Part shown: piece by piece, positions 24,849-34,600 of the stretch | Layout: each line of letters starts with the position of its first letter | How positions within the stretch are numbered: position 1 is the first letter of the stretch | Assembly: GCA_014879735.1 (NCBI GenBank) | Contig: JACSRN010000081.1 | Span: 1-54,762 of the forward strand | Direction: 5' to 3' | Origin: Paracoccaceae bacterium | GTDB lineage: Bacteria; Pseudomonadota; Alphaproteobacteria; Rhodobacterales; Rhodobacteraceae | DNA length: 54,762 nt | The notes under the pieces: model-generated | What the model was told of the DNA's origin: nothing | Seen by the model: the letters and a program-made list of their open reading frames with translations, nothing else | Databases searched by the model: none | Translations under genes and position numbers: made by a program

Positions 24849-25682
24849 GTGGCAGCAAGTCCGGTGGTTGTAACCGGCGCAAACGGGCGGCTTGGTGCGC
24901 TGTTGCGCCGGGCCTGGGCGCTTGAACCCGCGGCAGGGCTGATGCCGGTCTGGGCGGGGCGCGGGCCGGACGCAGACCTGCGCTGGGATATCCTGGCCGA
25001 TCCGCCGCCCAGCCTGCCCGAGGGCGCGATCGTGCTGCATCTTGCCGCCGTGCTGCGGGGCGACACCGCCGCCCTTGGCCAAAATGCCGCGATGGCCGCG
25101 CCGGTGATGGCCGCCGCGCGGCAGTCCGGCGCAGCGGCGGTTCTGGTTGCCTCGACGGCCGCGGTCTATGCCCCTACCGCCGTTCCAGCGCGCGAAACTG
25201 TCGATCCGGCGCCGACGGCCCCCTATGGCCGGGCTAAGCTGGCAGCCGAGGTCGCATTCCAGGCAGAGACCGGCCCGCGGCCGGTTGTCCTGCGCATCGG
25301 CAATGTCGTCGGGGCCGACGCGCTGCTTGGGCCGCGGACGGATGGCGGGCCGGTCGTGCTGGACCCGGTACCCGGACGTGATGGCGGGCCGCTGCGGTCG
25401 TGGATCGGGCCGGTGACGCTGGCGCGGGTGCTGGCGGCCCTGTGCCGTATGGCCTGTGAGGACCGGCTTCCGTCGCTTCTGAATCTGGCCACGGCGCCAC
25501 CGCTGCCCATGGCAGATCTGCTGGACGCCGCTGGGCGGGCCTGGCGCTATGGCCCGCCCAATCCGGCCGTGGTACCGGCGGCAGTACTCTCGGCGGAACG
25601 GCTTGCCGCCCTCTACCCGCTGCCCGAAGCCCGGGCGGGCGGGCTTGTCGCCGAACTGGCCCGGCTGCGAGTTTCTGCATGA
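24849..25682 (+). CDS. NAD-dependent epimerase/dehydratase family protein (extended SDR)
   Basis: 277 residues from GTG 24849, preceded by GGAGGA. The N-terminal dinucleotide-binding motif is VTGANGRLG and the catalytic YGRAK (Tyr-x3-Lys) follows a VASTAAVYAPT strand. The fold is the sugar-nucleotide epimerase/reductase type, though unusually short in the C-terminal part. It overlaps the sugar transferase gene by 4 bp, which points to making a sugar nucleotide for the same glycan. Exact substrate unknown. Confidence 0.85.
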   Translation: MAASPVVVTGANGRLGALLRRAWALEPAAGLMPVWAGRGPDADLRWDILADPPPSLPEGAIVLHLAAVLRGDTAALGQNAAMAAPVMAAARQSGAAAVLVASTAAVYAPTAVPARETVDPAPTAPYGRAKLAAEVAFQAETGPRPVVLRIGNVVGADALLGPRTDGGPVVLDPVPGRDGGPLRSWIGPVTLARVLAALCRMACEDRLPSLLNLATAPPLPMADLLDAAGRAWRYGPPNPAVVPAAVLSAERLAALYPLPEARAGGLVAELARLRVSA

Positions 25683-26290
25683 CCCTTTCGAAACGCCTGT
25701 TCGACCTTTCGCTCGCACTTCTGCTGACGCTTTTGCTGGCGCTGCCCACGCTTGGGCTCTGCCTCTGGCTGCTGGCAACCTCGGGACGGCCGCTGCTCTA
25801 TCTATCGGAGCGGATGAAGGGGCCGGATCAGCCGTTCCTGCTGTGGAAATTTCGCACCATGACGGTCGAGACCGGCGATTCCGGCGTATCCGGTGCCGAC
25901 AAGGCGATGCGGATCACGCCCGCCGGACGCATTCTGCGCCGCTACCGGCTGGACGAGATTCCGCAGCTTTGGAACATCCTGAAGGGTGACATGAGCTTTG
26001 TCGGCCCCCGCCCGCCGCTGCGCCAATATGTCGAGCGTTTTCCCGCGCTTTACACCCGCGTCCTGCAAAGCCGGCCCGGGCTGACCGGCCTGGCCACCCT
26101 GCGCTATCACCGGCATGAAGAGCGGCTTCTTGCCCGCTCCACCTCGCGCGAGGAGACGGATCTGATCTATTCTCGGGCCTGCGTGCCCCGAAAAGCACGT
26201 CTGGACACGATCTATCAGGAAAAACAGACCCTTTGCTTCGACATCGCGATTGTCATCGAGACCGCAATGCGTGTATTACGACGAGATTGA
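25679..26290 (+). CDS. Polyprenyl-phosphate sugar-1-phosphate transferase (PglC/WcaJ-type small monotopic enzyme)
   Basis: 203 residues: a basic start (KRLFDLS), one hydrophobic re-entrant/membrane helix at about 9-33, WKFRTM near 58 and RLDEIPQLWNILKGDMSFVG followed by PRPP near 90-112. This is the bacterial sugar-transferase domain with its catalytic Asp-Glu pair. It would put the first sugar-phosphate on undecaprenyl phosphate at the inner membrane and so start repeat-unit assembly. It lacks the long N-terminal membrane domain of WcaJ/WbaP. The dehydratase gene 106 bp downstream probably makes its donor. Confidence 0.92.
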   Translation: MTLSKRLFDLSLALLLTLLLALPTLGLCLWLLATSGRPLLYLSERMKGPDQPFLLWKFRTMTVETGDSGVSGADKAMRITPAGRILRRYRLDEIPQLWNILKGDMSFVGPRPPLRQYVERFPALYTRVLQSRPGLTGLATLRYHRHEERLLARSTSREETDLIYSRACVPRKARLDTIYQEKQTLCFDIAIVIETAMRVLRRD

Positions 26291-26396
26291 CGAGGAAGAC
26301 ATTGCGGCGAAGCCCTTCGGGGCCGTGCGAAGGTGTTGCGGTGGCGGTCATTCGGCCCTGTGTGTTCGGGCAACAGACGGACGAGGATAAAGCGCG

Positions 26397-28322
26397 ATGA
26401 ATAGAGTCAGGGAAGCGCTATTCCGATTCTCGCAGCTGCTTTCGCGGCGGCACAAGCAGCTTGTGATCTGGATGATTGACGTTGCCGTGGCCCCGGCAGC
26501 CTTTCTGCTTGCCTGCATGTTCACCTATGCCGAGATCTGGCCGAAGACACAATTGGTGCGGCTTGCCGTGATGTTTCCCACGCTGGCGCTGGCCGGCGGC
26601 TTTGCCTCGCTGGCCTTCGGCCTGCCCTGGATCAAGTTGAAGACCTACGAGAGCTTTGGCTTCGGGGCGATTGCGCCCTATGCCGTCACGGTGGGCGCGG
26701 TTGCGCTGTTCATGAGCATGGCGCCCGGTCTCTACTTTCCGGTGGTCGGCACGCTGGCTTTCACGCTGGTGCTGTTTCTCGCCTCGATGGCGCTGCGGCT
26801 GGGCACGCTGAAGCTTTACTTCTGGTCGCTCCGGCTGAGAAAGCCGCAGATCCGCGTTCTGGTCTACGGGGCGGGCACGACAGGGCTGCAGCTTGCCTCG
26901 GCGCTGAAATCGCATGACACGATCCAGGTCGTGGCCTTTATCGACGACGATCCCGGCCTGCAGCGCGAACGGCTGGCGGGATTGCGCATTCATCCAAGCC
27001 ACCAGATCGACGAGATCGTGCGCAATCACGATATCTCGCGGGTGATCGTGGCCATGCCCTCGCTGCCGGCGCCGCAACTTGCGCGGCTGGGGCGGCAGTT
27101 GCAGGCGCTGGGGCTTGAGGTACAGACCGTTCCCTCCTTCGGCCAGCTTCTGGGCACCGAGGAACTGGTGGACCGGCTGACCCCGCTTTCGCCGGGCTAT
27201 TTCCTCGGTCGCGACAGGCTGGACAACGCCCTGCCCAACGGTGGCGAATTCTATTCCGGGCGGGTTGTCATGGTCTCGGGAGCCGGCGGGTCGATCGGAT
27301 CCGAACTCTGCCGCCAGATCCTGCAGCTGCGGCCGCGGCGACTGGTGATGTTCGAGGTCTCCGAGCCCACGCTCTATGCCATAGATCACGAGCTGCGCGA
27401 GTTGTGCGAGCAGGAACTGATCGATCTCGTGCCGGTTCTGGGCTCTGTCACCGATGCGCGGCAGGTGCGCATGGCGCTGGAGGACAATGGGGTCGAGATC
27501 GTCCTGCATGCCGCGGCCTACAAGCATGTGCCGCTGGTGGAATCGAATCCGCTGGCGGGTCTGACGAACAATGCCCTCGGCACCCGCACGCTGGCGGATG
27601 CCTGTGTCCGCGCCGGGGTCGAACGGTTCATCCTGGTTTCGACTGACAAGGCTGTGCGGCCGACAAACGTGATGGGCGCATCGAAGCGGCTGGCCGAACT
27701 GGTGGTTCAGGATCTGGCTCGTCGCTCCGGCGACACCCATTTCGCCATCGTCCGCTTCGGCAACGTGCTGGGATCGTCGGGCTCGGTCATCCCGCTGTTC
27801 AAGGAACAGATCGCCCGCGGCGGCCCGATCACGCTGACCCATGACGACGTGACCCGATTCTTCATGACGATCAACGAAGCCGCGCGCCTGGTGCTGCTGG
27901 CCGGGTCCTATCACGACGATACGGCACGGTCGCGCGCCGATGTCTATGTGCTCGACATGGGCAAGCCGGTGCGCATCCGCAACCTGGCCGAACAACTGAT
28001 CCATGCTGCCGGCTATACGGTGCGCGACTCGCAGAATCCCGATGGCGATATCGAGATCAAGGTGGTCGGCCTGCGCCCAGGTGAAAAGCTGCATGAAGAA
28101 CTGCTGATCGGCGCCGGCATGGCCCGCACGCCACATCCGAAGATCATGCGCGCAACCGAGGATGCCACGGGTGAGGTTTCGATCTCGGCGGCGCTGCAGG
28201 ACCTGGCCCGCCTGGCGGCGCTGGGGGATTCGCAAGGCGCGCGCGACCTTGCCCTCGGGCTGGCCCAGGGCGCCCCGTCGCAAACCGTGGTCCTGACCGG
28301 AACTGCGGCGGCCGTGTCATAG
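26397..28322 (+). CDS. Membrane-anchored NDP-sugar 4,6-dehydratase (PglF/WbpM/CapD-like)
   Basis: 641 residues. Four N-terminal transmembrane helices (about 20-130) are followed by a first nucleotide-binding fold (VLVYGAGTTGLQLAS, near 155) and the catalytic SDR domain (MVSGAGGSIGSELCRQI, from about 290). The usual catalytic Tyr is replaced by Met: M426-x3-K430 in NVMGASK, as known for UDP-GlcNAc C6-dehydratases such as PglF and WbpM. It would make a UDP-4-keto-6-deoxy sugar for the sugar transferase encoded just upstream. ATG 26397 has GAGGA upstream. A long hairpin lies after the stop. Confidence 0.93.
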   Translation: MNRVREALFRFSQLLSRRHKQLVIWMIDVAVAPAAFLLACMFTYAEIWPKTQLVRLAVMFPTLALAGGFASLAFGLPWIKLKTYESFGFGAIAPYAVTVGAVALFMSMAPGLYFPVVGTLAFTLVLFLASMALRLGTLKLYFWSLRLRKPQIRVLVYGAGTTGLQLASALKSHDTIQVVAFIDDDPGLQRERLAGLRIHPSHQIDEIVRNHDISRVIVAMPSLPAPQLARLGRQLQALGLEVQTVPSFGQLLGTEELVDRLTPLSPGYFLGRDRLDNALPNGGEFYSGRVVMVSGAGGSIGSELCRQILQLRPRRLVMFEVSEPTLYAIDHELRELCEQELIDLVPVLGSVTDARQVRMALEDNGVEIVLHAAAYKHVPLVESNPLAGLTNNALGTRTLADACVRAGVERFILVSTDKAVRPTNVMGASKRLAELVVQDLARRSGDTHFAIVRFGNVLGSSGSVIPLFKEQIARGGPITLTHDDVTRFFMTINEAARLVLLAGSYHDDTARSRADVYVLDMGKPVRIRNLAEQLIHAAGYTVRDSQNPDGDIEIKVVGLRPGEKLHEELLIGAGMARTPHPKIMRATEDATGEVSISAALQDLARLAALGDSQGARDLALGLAQGAPSQTVVLTGTAAAVS

Positions 28323-28349
28323 TTGAACGGGTTCCGGACAGTCACACGG

Positions 28350-28382
28350 CGTTTCCGCTTGCCCAGCGCGAAAGCGGAAACG
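28350..28382 (+). terminator. Intercistronic hairpin after the dehydratase gene
   Basis: CGTTTCCGCTT (28350-28360) pairs perfectly with AAGCGGAAACG (28372-28382) around an 11-nt loop. There is no T-run, and the ribosome-binding site of yjbH begins about 15 nt later. It may reduce read-through or stabilise an mRNA end rather than terminate fully. Confidence 0.45.
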
Positions 28383-28409
28383 ATAGATGGGACGTAGGGA
28401 GGACTTTCC

Positions 28410-30563
28410 TTGTCGACCAGAAGATCCAAAAGCCAACTGGCGGTCACGGCGCTGGCCGGCCTGCTGTGCGGGCCGCTGGCCGTCCCGGCGAGGGCCGAGA
28501 TGCGCCCCACGCTTTCCTTCACCGGGGTTCCCGGGCTGATCGACATGCCCTCGGGCGAGGCGATGGCGGACGGTAACTTCTCGGTCGCAGTGGCGGGCTT
28601 TGGCCCGATCACGCGCACCACGCTCAGCTTCCAGATCACGCCCTGGCTTTCGGGCAGCTACCGGATCCAGAACACGCGGAACTGGAACGAGGTGGTGAAC
28701 GATCCGGCCAATCCGGAAAATCTTTATTCTTCCTACAACGACCGCAGCTTCGATCTGCGGATCCACCTGCTGAAGGAATCCGGCTGGCGGCCCTCGGTCA
28801 CGATAGGCCTGCAGGATTTTGCCGGCACTGGCAAGTTCGGCGCCGAATATATTGCGGCGACCAAGACGATCGGCGACCGGGTCAAGATCACCGGGGGCGT
28901 CGGCTGGGGCCGGCTTGGCAGCTACAATTCCTTCGGGTCGCCCTTCGGTGATCGCCCGGATCCGGATGTGGGGCGGGGCGGCAAGCCCAATGCGAACACC
29001 TGGTTCCGCGGCCCGGCTTCGTTCTTCGGCGGCATCGAATGGCAGTTGAACGACGCCTGGACGGTAAAGGCCGAATATTCGACCGACGCCTATGGTGAAG
29101 AAGCTGGCTATCGCAAGACCTTCGAGCGCAGGAGCCCCTTCAACTTCGGCATCGAATATCATCGCGACGAGACGATGTCCGTCGGGATCTATTCGCTCTA
29201 CGGCTCCGAAATCGGTTTCAACGTCAACTTCGTGCTAGACCCCAAGCGGCGGGCGATGACCGGGATTCTTGGTGCAGGCCCCGTTGCCGTGGGCCAGCGC
29301 CCATCGCGCTCTGCCGATCCCGACGCCTGGGATGGCGGCTGGGTCACACAGCCGGATGCCGCGCCGATCCTGCGTGACAATCTGGATAAGTATCTGAATC
29401 CCGATGGCATCTACATCGAGGATTTCGCCTATACCGCGACAACGGTGCAGATCCGCATCCGCAACGACAAGTTCGACGCCGGCGCCCAGGCCATCGGTCG
29501 CACCGCACGCGCGCTGAGCCATGTCATGCCGGCCTCGGTCGAAGTGTTCGAGATCGTGCCGGTCGTCCGCGGCATGGCGGCCTCGAAGGTGACGATGCGC
29601 CGGTCCGACATCGAGTCGCTGGAGCATGTCGCAAACAACGGTGCGGTGCTGCGGGATCGCGTGGCCTTTGGCGATGCCAGCGGCGGTCTTGCCGGCGGCA
29701 GCGGCGCCGATCCCGAGTATTACCCGCAGTTCAACTGGGGCCTGGGGCTTGGCTACCGCGTCAGCGCCCCCGCGCGCGGCGATGTCGGCCTGCGTGCCAC
29801 GGCAAGCTATGAACTGCCGCAGGGAATCGTGCTGTCGGGCTCGGTCTACGGCCGGGTCTATGACAATCTCGACAAGGTCTTCGTGATCGACAAGGGCGGC
29901 AGCCTGCCGCCGGTGCGCAGCGACGTGCGTGACTACAACGAGGATTCGCCGCTGGCGCTCGAACGGTTGCAGGCCGCCTGGTACGCGCATCCCGCCGACA
30001 ATATCTACACCAGGTTGACCTTCGGTTATCTGGAACCGATGCATGCCGGCATCTCGGGCGAGGTGTTGTGGAAGCCGGTCGACAGCCGCCTCGCACTGGG
30101 TCTGGAGCTTAACTACACCAAGCAGCGCGATACCGACGGCGGCTTTGGCTTTGGCGACTACGACTATTCCATCGCGACGGGCCATGTCTCGGCCTATTAC
30201 GATTTCGGCAACGGCTTTCTCGGCCAGCTTGACGTCGGCCGCTATCTGGCCGGCGACACCGGCGCAACCATTACACTGGACCGGGAATTCGCGAACGGCT
30301 GGAAGGTGGGCGCCTTCGCCTCCTTCACCAGTGCCAGTGCCGAGGAGTTCGGCGAAGGATCGTTCGACAAGGGGCTCCACCTGACGATTCCGATGAACTG
30401 GCTTCTGGGCCAGCCGTCCCGCAAGGAGATGGATGCCACCATTCGGCCGCTGCAACGCGATGGCGGCGCGCGCGTCGACGTGCAGGGCCGGCTTTACGAT
30501 ACGATCCGCGACTACCACACTGGTCGTCTGGACGAGCAATGGGACAGCAGGGTATGGCGCTGA
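28410..30563 (+). CDS. yjbH: YjbH/GfcD-family outer-membrane exopolysaccharide protein
   Basis: 717 residues. The best start is TTG 28410: GGGAGGA lies 6 nt upstream and the next codons make a good signal peptide ending PARAE near residue 30. The mature protein is rich in aromatic, beta-strand-like repeats (for example WNEVVNDPANPEN, then SSYNDRSFDL) and ends FDKGLHLTIPMNWLL..., as in YjbH/GfcD (DUF940). The E. coli relatives are outer-membrane proteins of yjbEFGH and the group 4 capsule operon. Its end overlaps yjbF by 10 bp. A YjbG/GfcC gene is missing here. Confidence 0.88.
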   Translation: MSTRRSKSQLAVTALAGLLCGPLAVPARAEMRPTLSFTGVPGLIDMPSGEAMADGNFSVAVAGFGPITRTTLSFQITPWLSGSYRIQNTRNWNEVVNDPANPENLYSSYNDRSFDLRIHLLKESGWRPSVTIGLQDFAGTGKFGAEYIAATKTIGDRVKITGGVGWGRLGSYNSFGSPFGDRPDPDVGRGGKPNANTWFRGPASFFGGIEWQLNDAWTVKAEYSTDAYGEEAGYRKTFERRSPFNFGIEYHRDETMSVGIYSLYGSEIGFNVNFVLDPKRRAMTGILGAGPVAVGQRPSRSADPDAWDGGWVTQPDAAPILRDNLDKYLNPDGIYIEDFAYTATTVQIRIRNDKFDAGAQAIGRTARALSHVMPASVEVFEIVPVVRGMAASKVTMRRSDIESLEHVANNGAVLRDRVAFGDASGGLAGGSGADPEYYPQFNWGLGLGYRVSAPARGDVGLRATASYELPQGIVLSGSVYGRVYDNLDKVFVIDKGGSLPPVRSDVRDYNEDSPLALERLQAAWYAHPADNIYTRLTFGYLEPMHAGISGEVLWKPVDSRLALGLELNYTKQRDTDGGFGFGDYDYSIATGHVSAYYDFGNGFLGQLDVGRYLAGDTGATITLDREFANGWKVGAFASFTSASAEEFGEGSFDKGLHLTIPMNWLLGQPSRKEMDATIRPLQRDGGARVDVQGRLYDTIRDYHTGRLDEQWDSRVWR

Positions 30564-31189
30564 AATCCATCGGTATGCTCGCGGTCTGCGCGCTGACGCT
30601 CGCAGGCTGCTCGGCGCTGAAGGGAACGGGCGCCGGTGCCGTCCTGGCAATGTTCAAGGGCAAGGGCGATCAACCCGCCGCCACCGCGATACCGCGGGCC
30701 GAGCTTGAGAAAGCGGGAATCCCGCTGATTCTGGTGCGAAACAAGACCTTCGGAACCGAAGCTTTCGTTGGTCCGCGTGACAGCCGCGGCTCTCTGGTCA
30801 ACTGGGCTACCGCAGACGGCGTGCTTGTCACCCTGCGCGATGGCGTGCTGATCGAGACGCGGGGCCTCGGCGGCGATCTGATGTCCTCGGCCATGCCGGG
30901 AATCGGCCAGGTCATCGCGGGCGGCAGCCACCGCCGCAGCTACTTCTACACCGGCCCCGATGACAGGATTTTCCGGCTGGATCTGACCTGTAGCACAGAA
31001 GCCACGGGATCCGAGACTCTGGCCATATTTGGTCTTGCCTATCCGACCCGTCATCTTGTCGAAACCTGCCGTGGCGATGGCGTCGAACTGCAGAACGAAT
31101 ACTGGATGCAGGGCGGATTGATTCGCCAATCACGGGAATGGGTTAGCCCGACACTCGGCTACGTTGAGTTGACGCGCGTGATCGACTAG
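30554..31189 (+). CDS. yjbF: YjbF/GfcB-family lipoprotein
   Basis: 211 residues from ATG 30554 (AGCAGGG upstream). The signal ends in lipobox LAGC with C19, so the protein should be an outer-membrane lipoprotein. The mature part has SLVNWATADGVLVTLRDGVLIETRGLGGDL-type repeats characteristic of YjbF (DUF2886-like) and a late TCRGD. Relatives are encoded beside yjbH in exopolysaccharide or group 4 capsule loci. The order here is H then F, overlapping by 10 bp, the reverse of the E. coli order E-F-G-H. Confidence 0.86.
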   Translation: MALKSIGMLAVCALTLAGCSALKGTGAGAVLAMFKGKGDQPAATAIPRAELEKAGIPLILVRNKTFGTEAFVGPRDSRGSLVNWATADGVLVTLRDGVLIETRGLGGDLMSSAMPGIGQVIAGGSHRRSYFYTGPDDRIFRLDLTCSTEATGSETLAIFGLAYPTRHLVETCRGDGVELQNEYWMQGGLIRQSREWVSPTLGYVELTRVID

Positions 31190-31258
31190 ATGTGGTCCGC
31201 CTGTTTTGTAACCAGTATGTGCGGAATTCCGCCGCTCTCATGTGTTGAATCACCCTAC

Positions 31259-31288
31259 TTGACGAAAATGGGGTATATTGGACACAAT
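31259..31288 (+). promoter_or_regulatory. Candidate sigma-70 promoter of the 65-aa gene
   Basis: TTGACG (31259-31264) and CACAAT (31283-31288) are separated by 18 bp, with five and four of six matches to consensus. They lie in an AT-rich gap and would give an approximately 75-nt leader. This separates the small gene from the yjbH-yjbF transcript. Confidence 0.5.
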
Positions 31289-31370
31289 AGACGCGGATGT
31301 CGCAGCTTTCGCTTTTTTGCGGTCATCAATGATGGTATCGGCACTCAAACACCACTGGAGGTTTGTATAC

Positions 31371-31568
31371 ATGAAGAAAGTCCTCGCTACCGCCCTCGCT
31401 CTGTCGCTGGCTGGCTCTGCTGCTTTTGCGGGCGGACCCGTCGTCGTGGCGGTTGAGCCCGATCCCGTTGTGGTTCCGGCTGCGGTCCCCACCTCGAGCA
31501 GCGGCCTCGTTGTTGCAGGTCTGGGCCTGGTGCTGCTCTGCGCCATCGCTTGCGGCAGCGATTCGTAA
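31371..31568 (+). CDS. Small exported membrane protein (65 aa), paralogue of the gene at 20236; possible YjbE/GfcA analogue
   Basis: 65 residues, with ACTGGAGGT about 10 nt before ATG 31371. Residues 1-20 form a signal peptide ending AFA, followed by GG, a Val/Pro-rich segment (VVVAVEPDPVVV), TSSSG and a hydrophobic stretch at 46-61, ending CGSDS. It aligns by architecture to the 59-aa protein at 20236. Its place after yjbH-yjbF recalls E. coli YjbE/GfcA, a small secreted protein of the same operons, but sequence similarity is too low to claim homology. A perfect terminator follows. Confidence 0.78.
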   Translation: MKKVLATALALSLAGSAAFAGGPVVVAVEPDPVVVPAAVPTSSSGLVVAGLGLVLLCAIACGSDS

Positions 31569-31587
31569 TCCGCTTCGAGAATTCATC

Positions 31588-31626
31588 AAAGGGGCCGGGC
31601 CAATATGGCCCGGCCCCTTTTATTTT
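31588..31626. terminator. Strong bidirectional terminator
   Basis: A 15-bp perfect stem, AAAGGGGCCGGGCCA (31588-31602) with TGGCCCGGCCCCTTT (31606-31620), has a 3-nt loop and is followed by TATTTT. It lies between the small-protein gene and convergent tamB, and the A-run at its 5' end gives a U-run on the opposite strand. Confidence 0.88.
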
Positions 31627-31691
31627 GCCGTCCTGCCGCAAGGCCTTTGACCATCCCGCCGCAAGGCCGCCGGCGGCATCAGCAGTCCTTC

Positions 31692-34600
31692 TCAGTAGTC
31701 CTTTTCGAGATAGACGCCGATCCCGCTGTCGCCATCCGAATCCACCCGTCCCTTTACGGTGACGCCCGGCCGGACATCGAGGTTCAGGTTGATGCGGGTG
31801 TTGCCGTCCTGACCGACGCTCACCTCGGTATAGACCTTCTCGGAGATGTATTTGCCGGCGCTCAGCGAAGCCGAGCCGCTTGCATCGGTCTGGAAGTCGA
31901 GGTCGTCGAGCCCGAAGCCCTTGCGCAGCCTCCCCACGATCCCTTCGCCGCCCCTGCCCGCCAGCGTTGCGACCGCACTTGCCAGCTGTGCCGCCTGAAA
32001 GGCCGAAATCGTATCCAGCCCACGGCCGAACAGCAGCCAGGCCAGTACCTCCTCCTGCGCCATTTCCGGATCTGACGAGAAAGTCACGACCGGCGCCGTC
32101 GCCGGGCCGGTGATGGAGACGATGCTGGTCACGTCATCGGTGGTGTTCGTTGCGCGAACGATCAGATCGGGCACGAAATCGCCCTCAAGGTTCAATGTGG
32201 CCTGCGACAGGGTCAGCCGCTTGCCAAGGATATCCAGCCGGCCGCGAATCAGTTGCAGGCCGCCCGACGGGATCAGCGCGTTCAACGTGCCACCCAGATA
32301 GATCGTGCCGCCCAGTTCGGCATCAAGACCGCGACCCCGGACGAAGATGCGGTTCGGCGCGCCGATCGTCAGGTTCACGCCCCAGTCGGGGGCCGATGCG
32401 CCACCGCCTGACCCGGTGCCGCTGCCTGCCGTGGCGCCAACGCCGGCACGGTCGCGCGTGGCGCGCACCGAAGCGCTGTCGTTGATGTTCCGCACCAATT
32501 CCAGATCGGCGCCGGTGGCAAAGCCGGTCGAAGGCACGCGCAGCTCGGTCTCGCCCAGGGCGATCTGGCCGCTCAACTGTGCGCGGCCAAGAAGCGGGCC
32601 GGACAGCGACAGGGCGCCATCGATGACGGTCTCGTAAAGTTCGGGGTCGCGCAGGCGGATGCGGTCCAGCCGGATGTCCAGCCCGGCGCTGTAGGGTGCA
32701 GTCAGGCTGACTGGACCGGCCACCCGCAACCCGCCGCCCCGGGCGGTGTCGGCGGTCATCGTCAGCCGCACGCTGCCGCCAGCCAGATCGGCCGCCACCG
32801 CCACGCGGTCCAGCGACAGGCCGCGGGCGGGAATGGCGATGCGCCCGCCCGACAGCGTGACCCGGCCGCCAAGATGGGCCGGTGTCCAGCCGCCCCGCAG
32901 CGCCAGATCGTAGCGCAACGCGCCACCCAGCGTCACCGGCTCGGTAAAGCCGTTCGCCACTGCGGCGCTGGCAGTGCCGGACAGGGTTATATCGGGACGT
33001 TCGCCCAGCGTGCCATTCAGCCGGGTGTCGATCCCGGCCGGCCCCGACAGGCGCAGATCGGCACGAACAGCGCTGCCCGTGGGCCGGACGGTTCCGGTCA
33101 GCGTCAGCGGCCCGGGAAATTGCGGCGCCAGCAGCGCCAGATCGCGGATGCGGCCCGTCACCCGCAGCGTGCCATCGGTTCCGGCGCCGGCAATGGTGGC
33201 GGCCAGATTGGGCGCCGTCAGTTCGACCGATTTTATCATCACTTCGCCGGCCTTCAGATCGGCGGCGGCGGTCAGCGTGGCACGGCCGGCGATCAATCGG
33301 TCGACCTCGGGCTGGCCGATCCGCAGGGCCTGGCCCGCGCCGGTCAGCGTGATGGCGGCGTCCTGCGGCGTGCCGCGAAAGGTGACATCGGCATCGAGAC
33401 TGCCGCCCAGCCCACCACCCAGATCGGCAAGGCTGCCCCAGGCCAGGTGCCCTTTCAGATCGTTGCCGGCAGAGGAAACCGTGCCCTGCGCCGAGAGTTT
33501 CAGCGTCTTGGCCGCGGCCGTCAGGCTGCGCAGCGTCAGGCCGGTCTCATCCCGCTTCACCGAGGCCGCGATGGTCGATGCTCCGGCAAGCATCTGGTCT
33601 GCCTGCGGAATTCCGGTCTTCAGGCCCTGGCCCTTGACGTCGAGCGTCAGGTCGAAGGCCCCCGACAGCGGCGTGACGGTCCCGTCGATGCGCACATCGC
33701 CCGCGCCGCCCAGCGGTCGGCCAGCCAGCGCCGAAAAGCGCGACAGGTCGGTGGTCTGCAGGGCGATCCAGCCCTTGGTCTGCAGCGCGCTATCCAGTCC
33801 GTCCACGGTCAACGCGGCGGTGGCGGCATAATCGGCACCCTTGATTTCGAACCGCGGAAGCTGCAGGCCATTCTCGCCGGCCCGCCAGTCGAATGTGGCG
33901 TTTCCGGTGATCTCGGTTCCCAGCGCCGCGGCCAGCGCCTTGTCTGCCGCGGCCAGCCCGGCAGCGGCAAAGCCCAGCCCGCCATCGACCCCTGGCATGC
34001 CTGTCAGCCGGTCGATGGTGCCTGCGCCGGTCAGCGCCAGCGTACGAACGGCAAGATCGCTGCGATCCAGTGCAAGAACGGTGACATGCCCCTGCCAGGC
34101 ACTGCCCTGCGCGGCGTCGAAGCGCAGGGCCAGATCGGCCTTGCCGACCCGGGTCTGGATCTCGCCCGGAATTGGCAGCAGGACCGGCGTGCCATCGGGC
34201 GCAAGAATGCTGCCGGTGACATCGATCAACTGCGGCAGGCCATCGGCCGCCAGCGACAGCTTGCCGGACAACCGCAGCGCCTGCGCACCGAGATCCAGTC
34301 GCTCCAGATCCAGCCGGCCATCCGCGAAGCGGGTGCCCTGGACATCCAGCGTCAGGCGGTTGCCCAGAAACGCGGCATATTCCGGCAGGAACAGCGGTGC
34401 GGGATTGCCGGCCAGATCAGCAAGGAAGCTGCGGTTGCCCGCAGGATCGGTTTTCAGCGTGATCGGCCCGGCCAACCGCTCCTCGCCATCGCTTTCCAGC
34501 AGGAAGGCGGCGGCAAAATCGTCCAGCGTGCCTTCACCCTGCAGGCTCAGCCCGGCGGCGGGGGCGCCTGGCAGGTCAAGCATGCGGGCCACGATGCCGC

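Noticed and set aside
31371-31568. Calling the 65-aa gene yjbE
   Set aside because: Position and signal peptide fit, but the sequence lacks the Ser/Thr/Gly-rich tail of E. coli YjbE, so only an analogy is stated.
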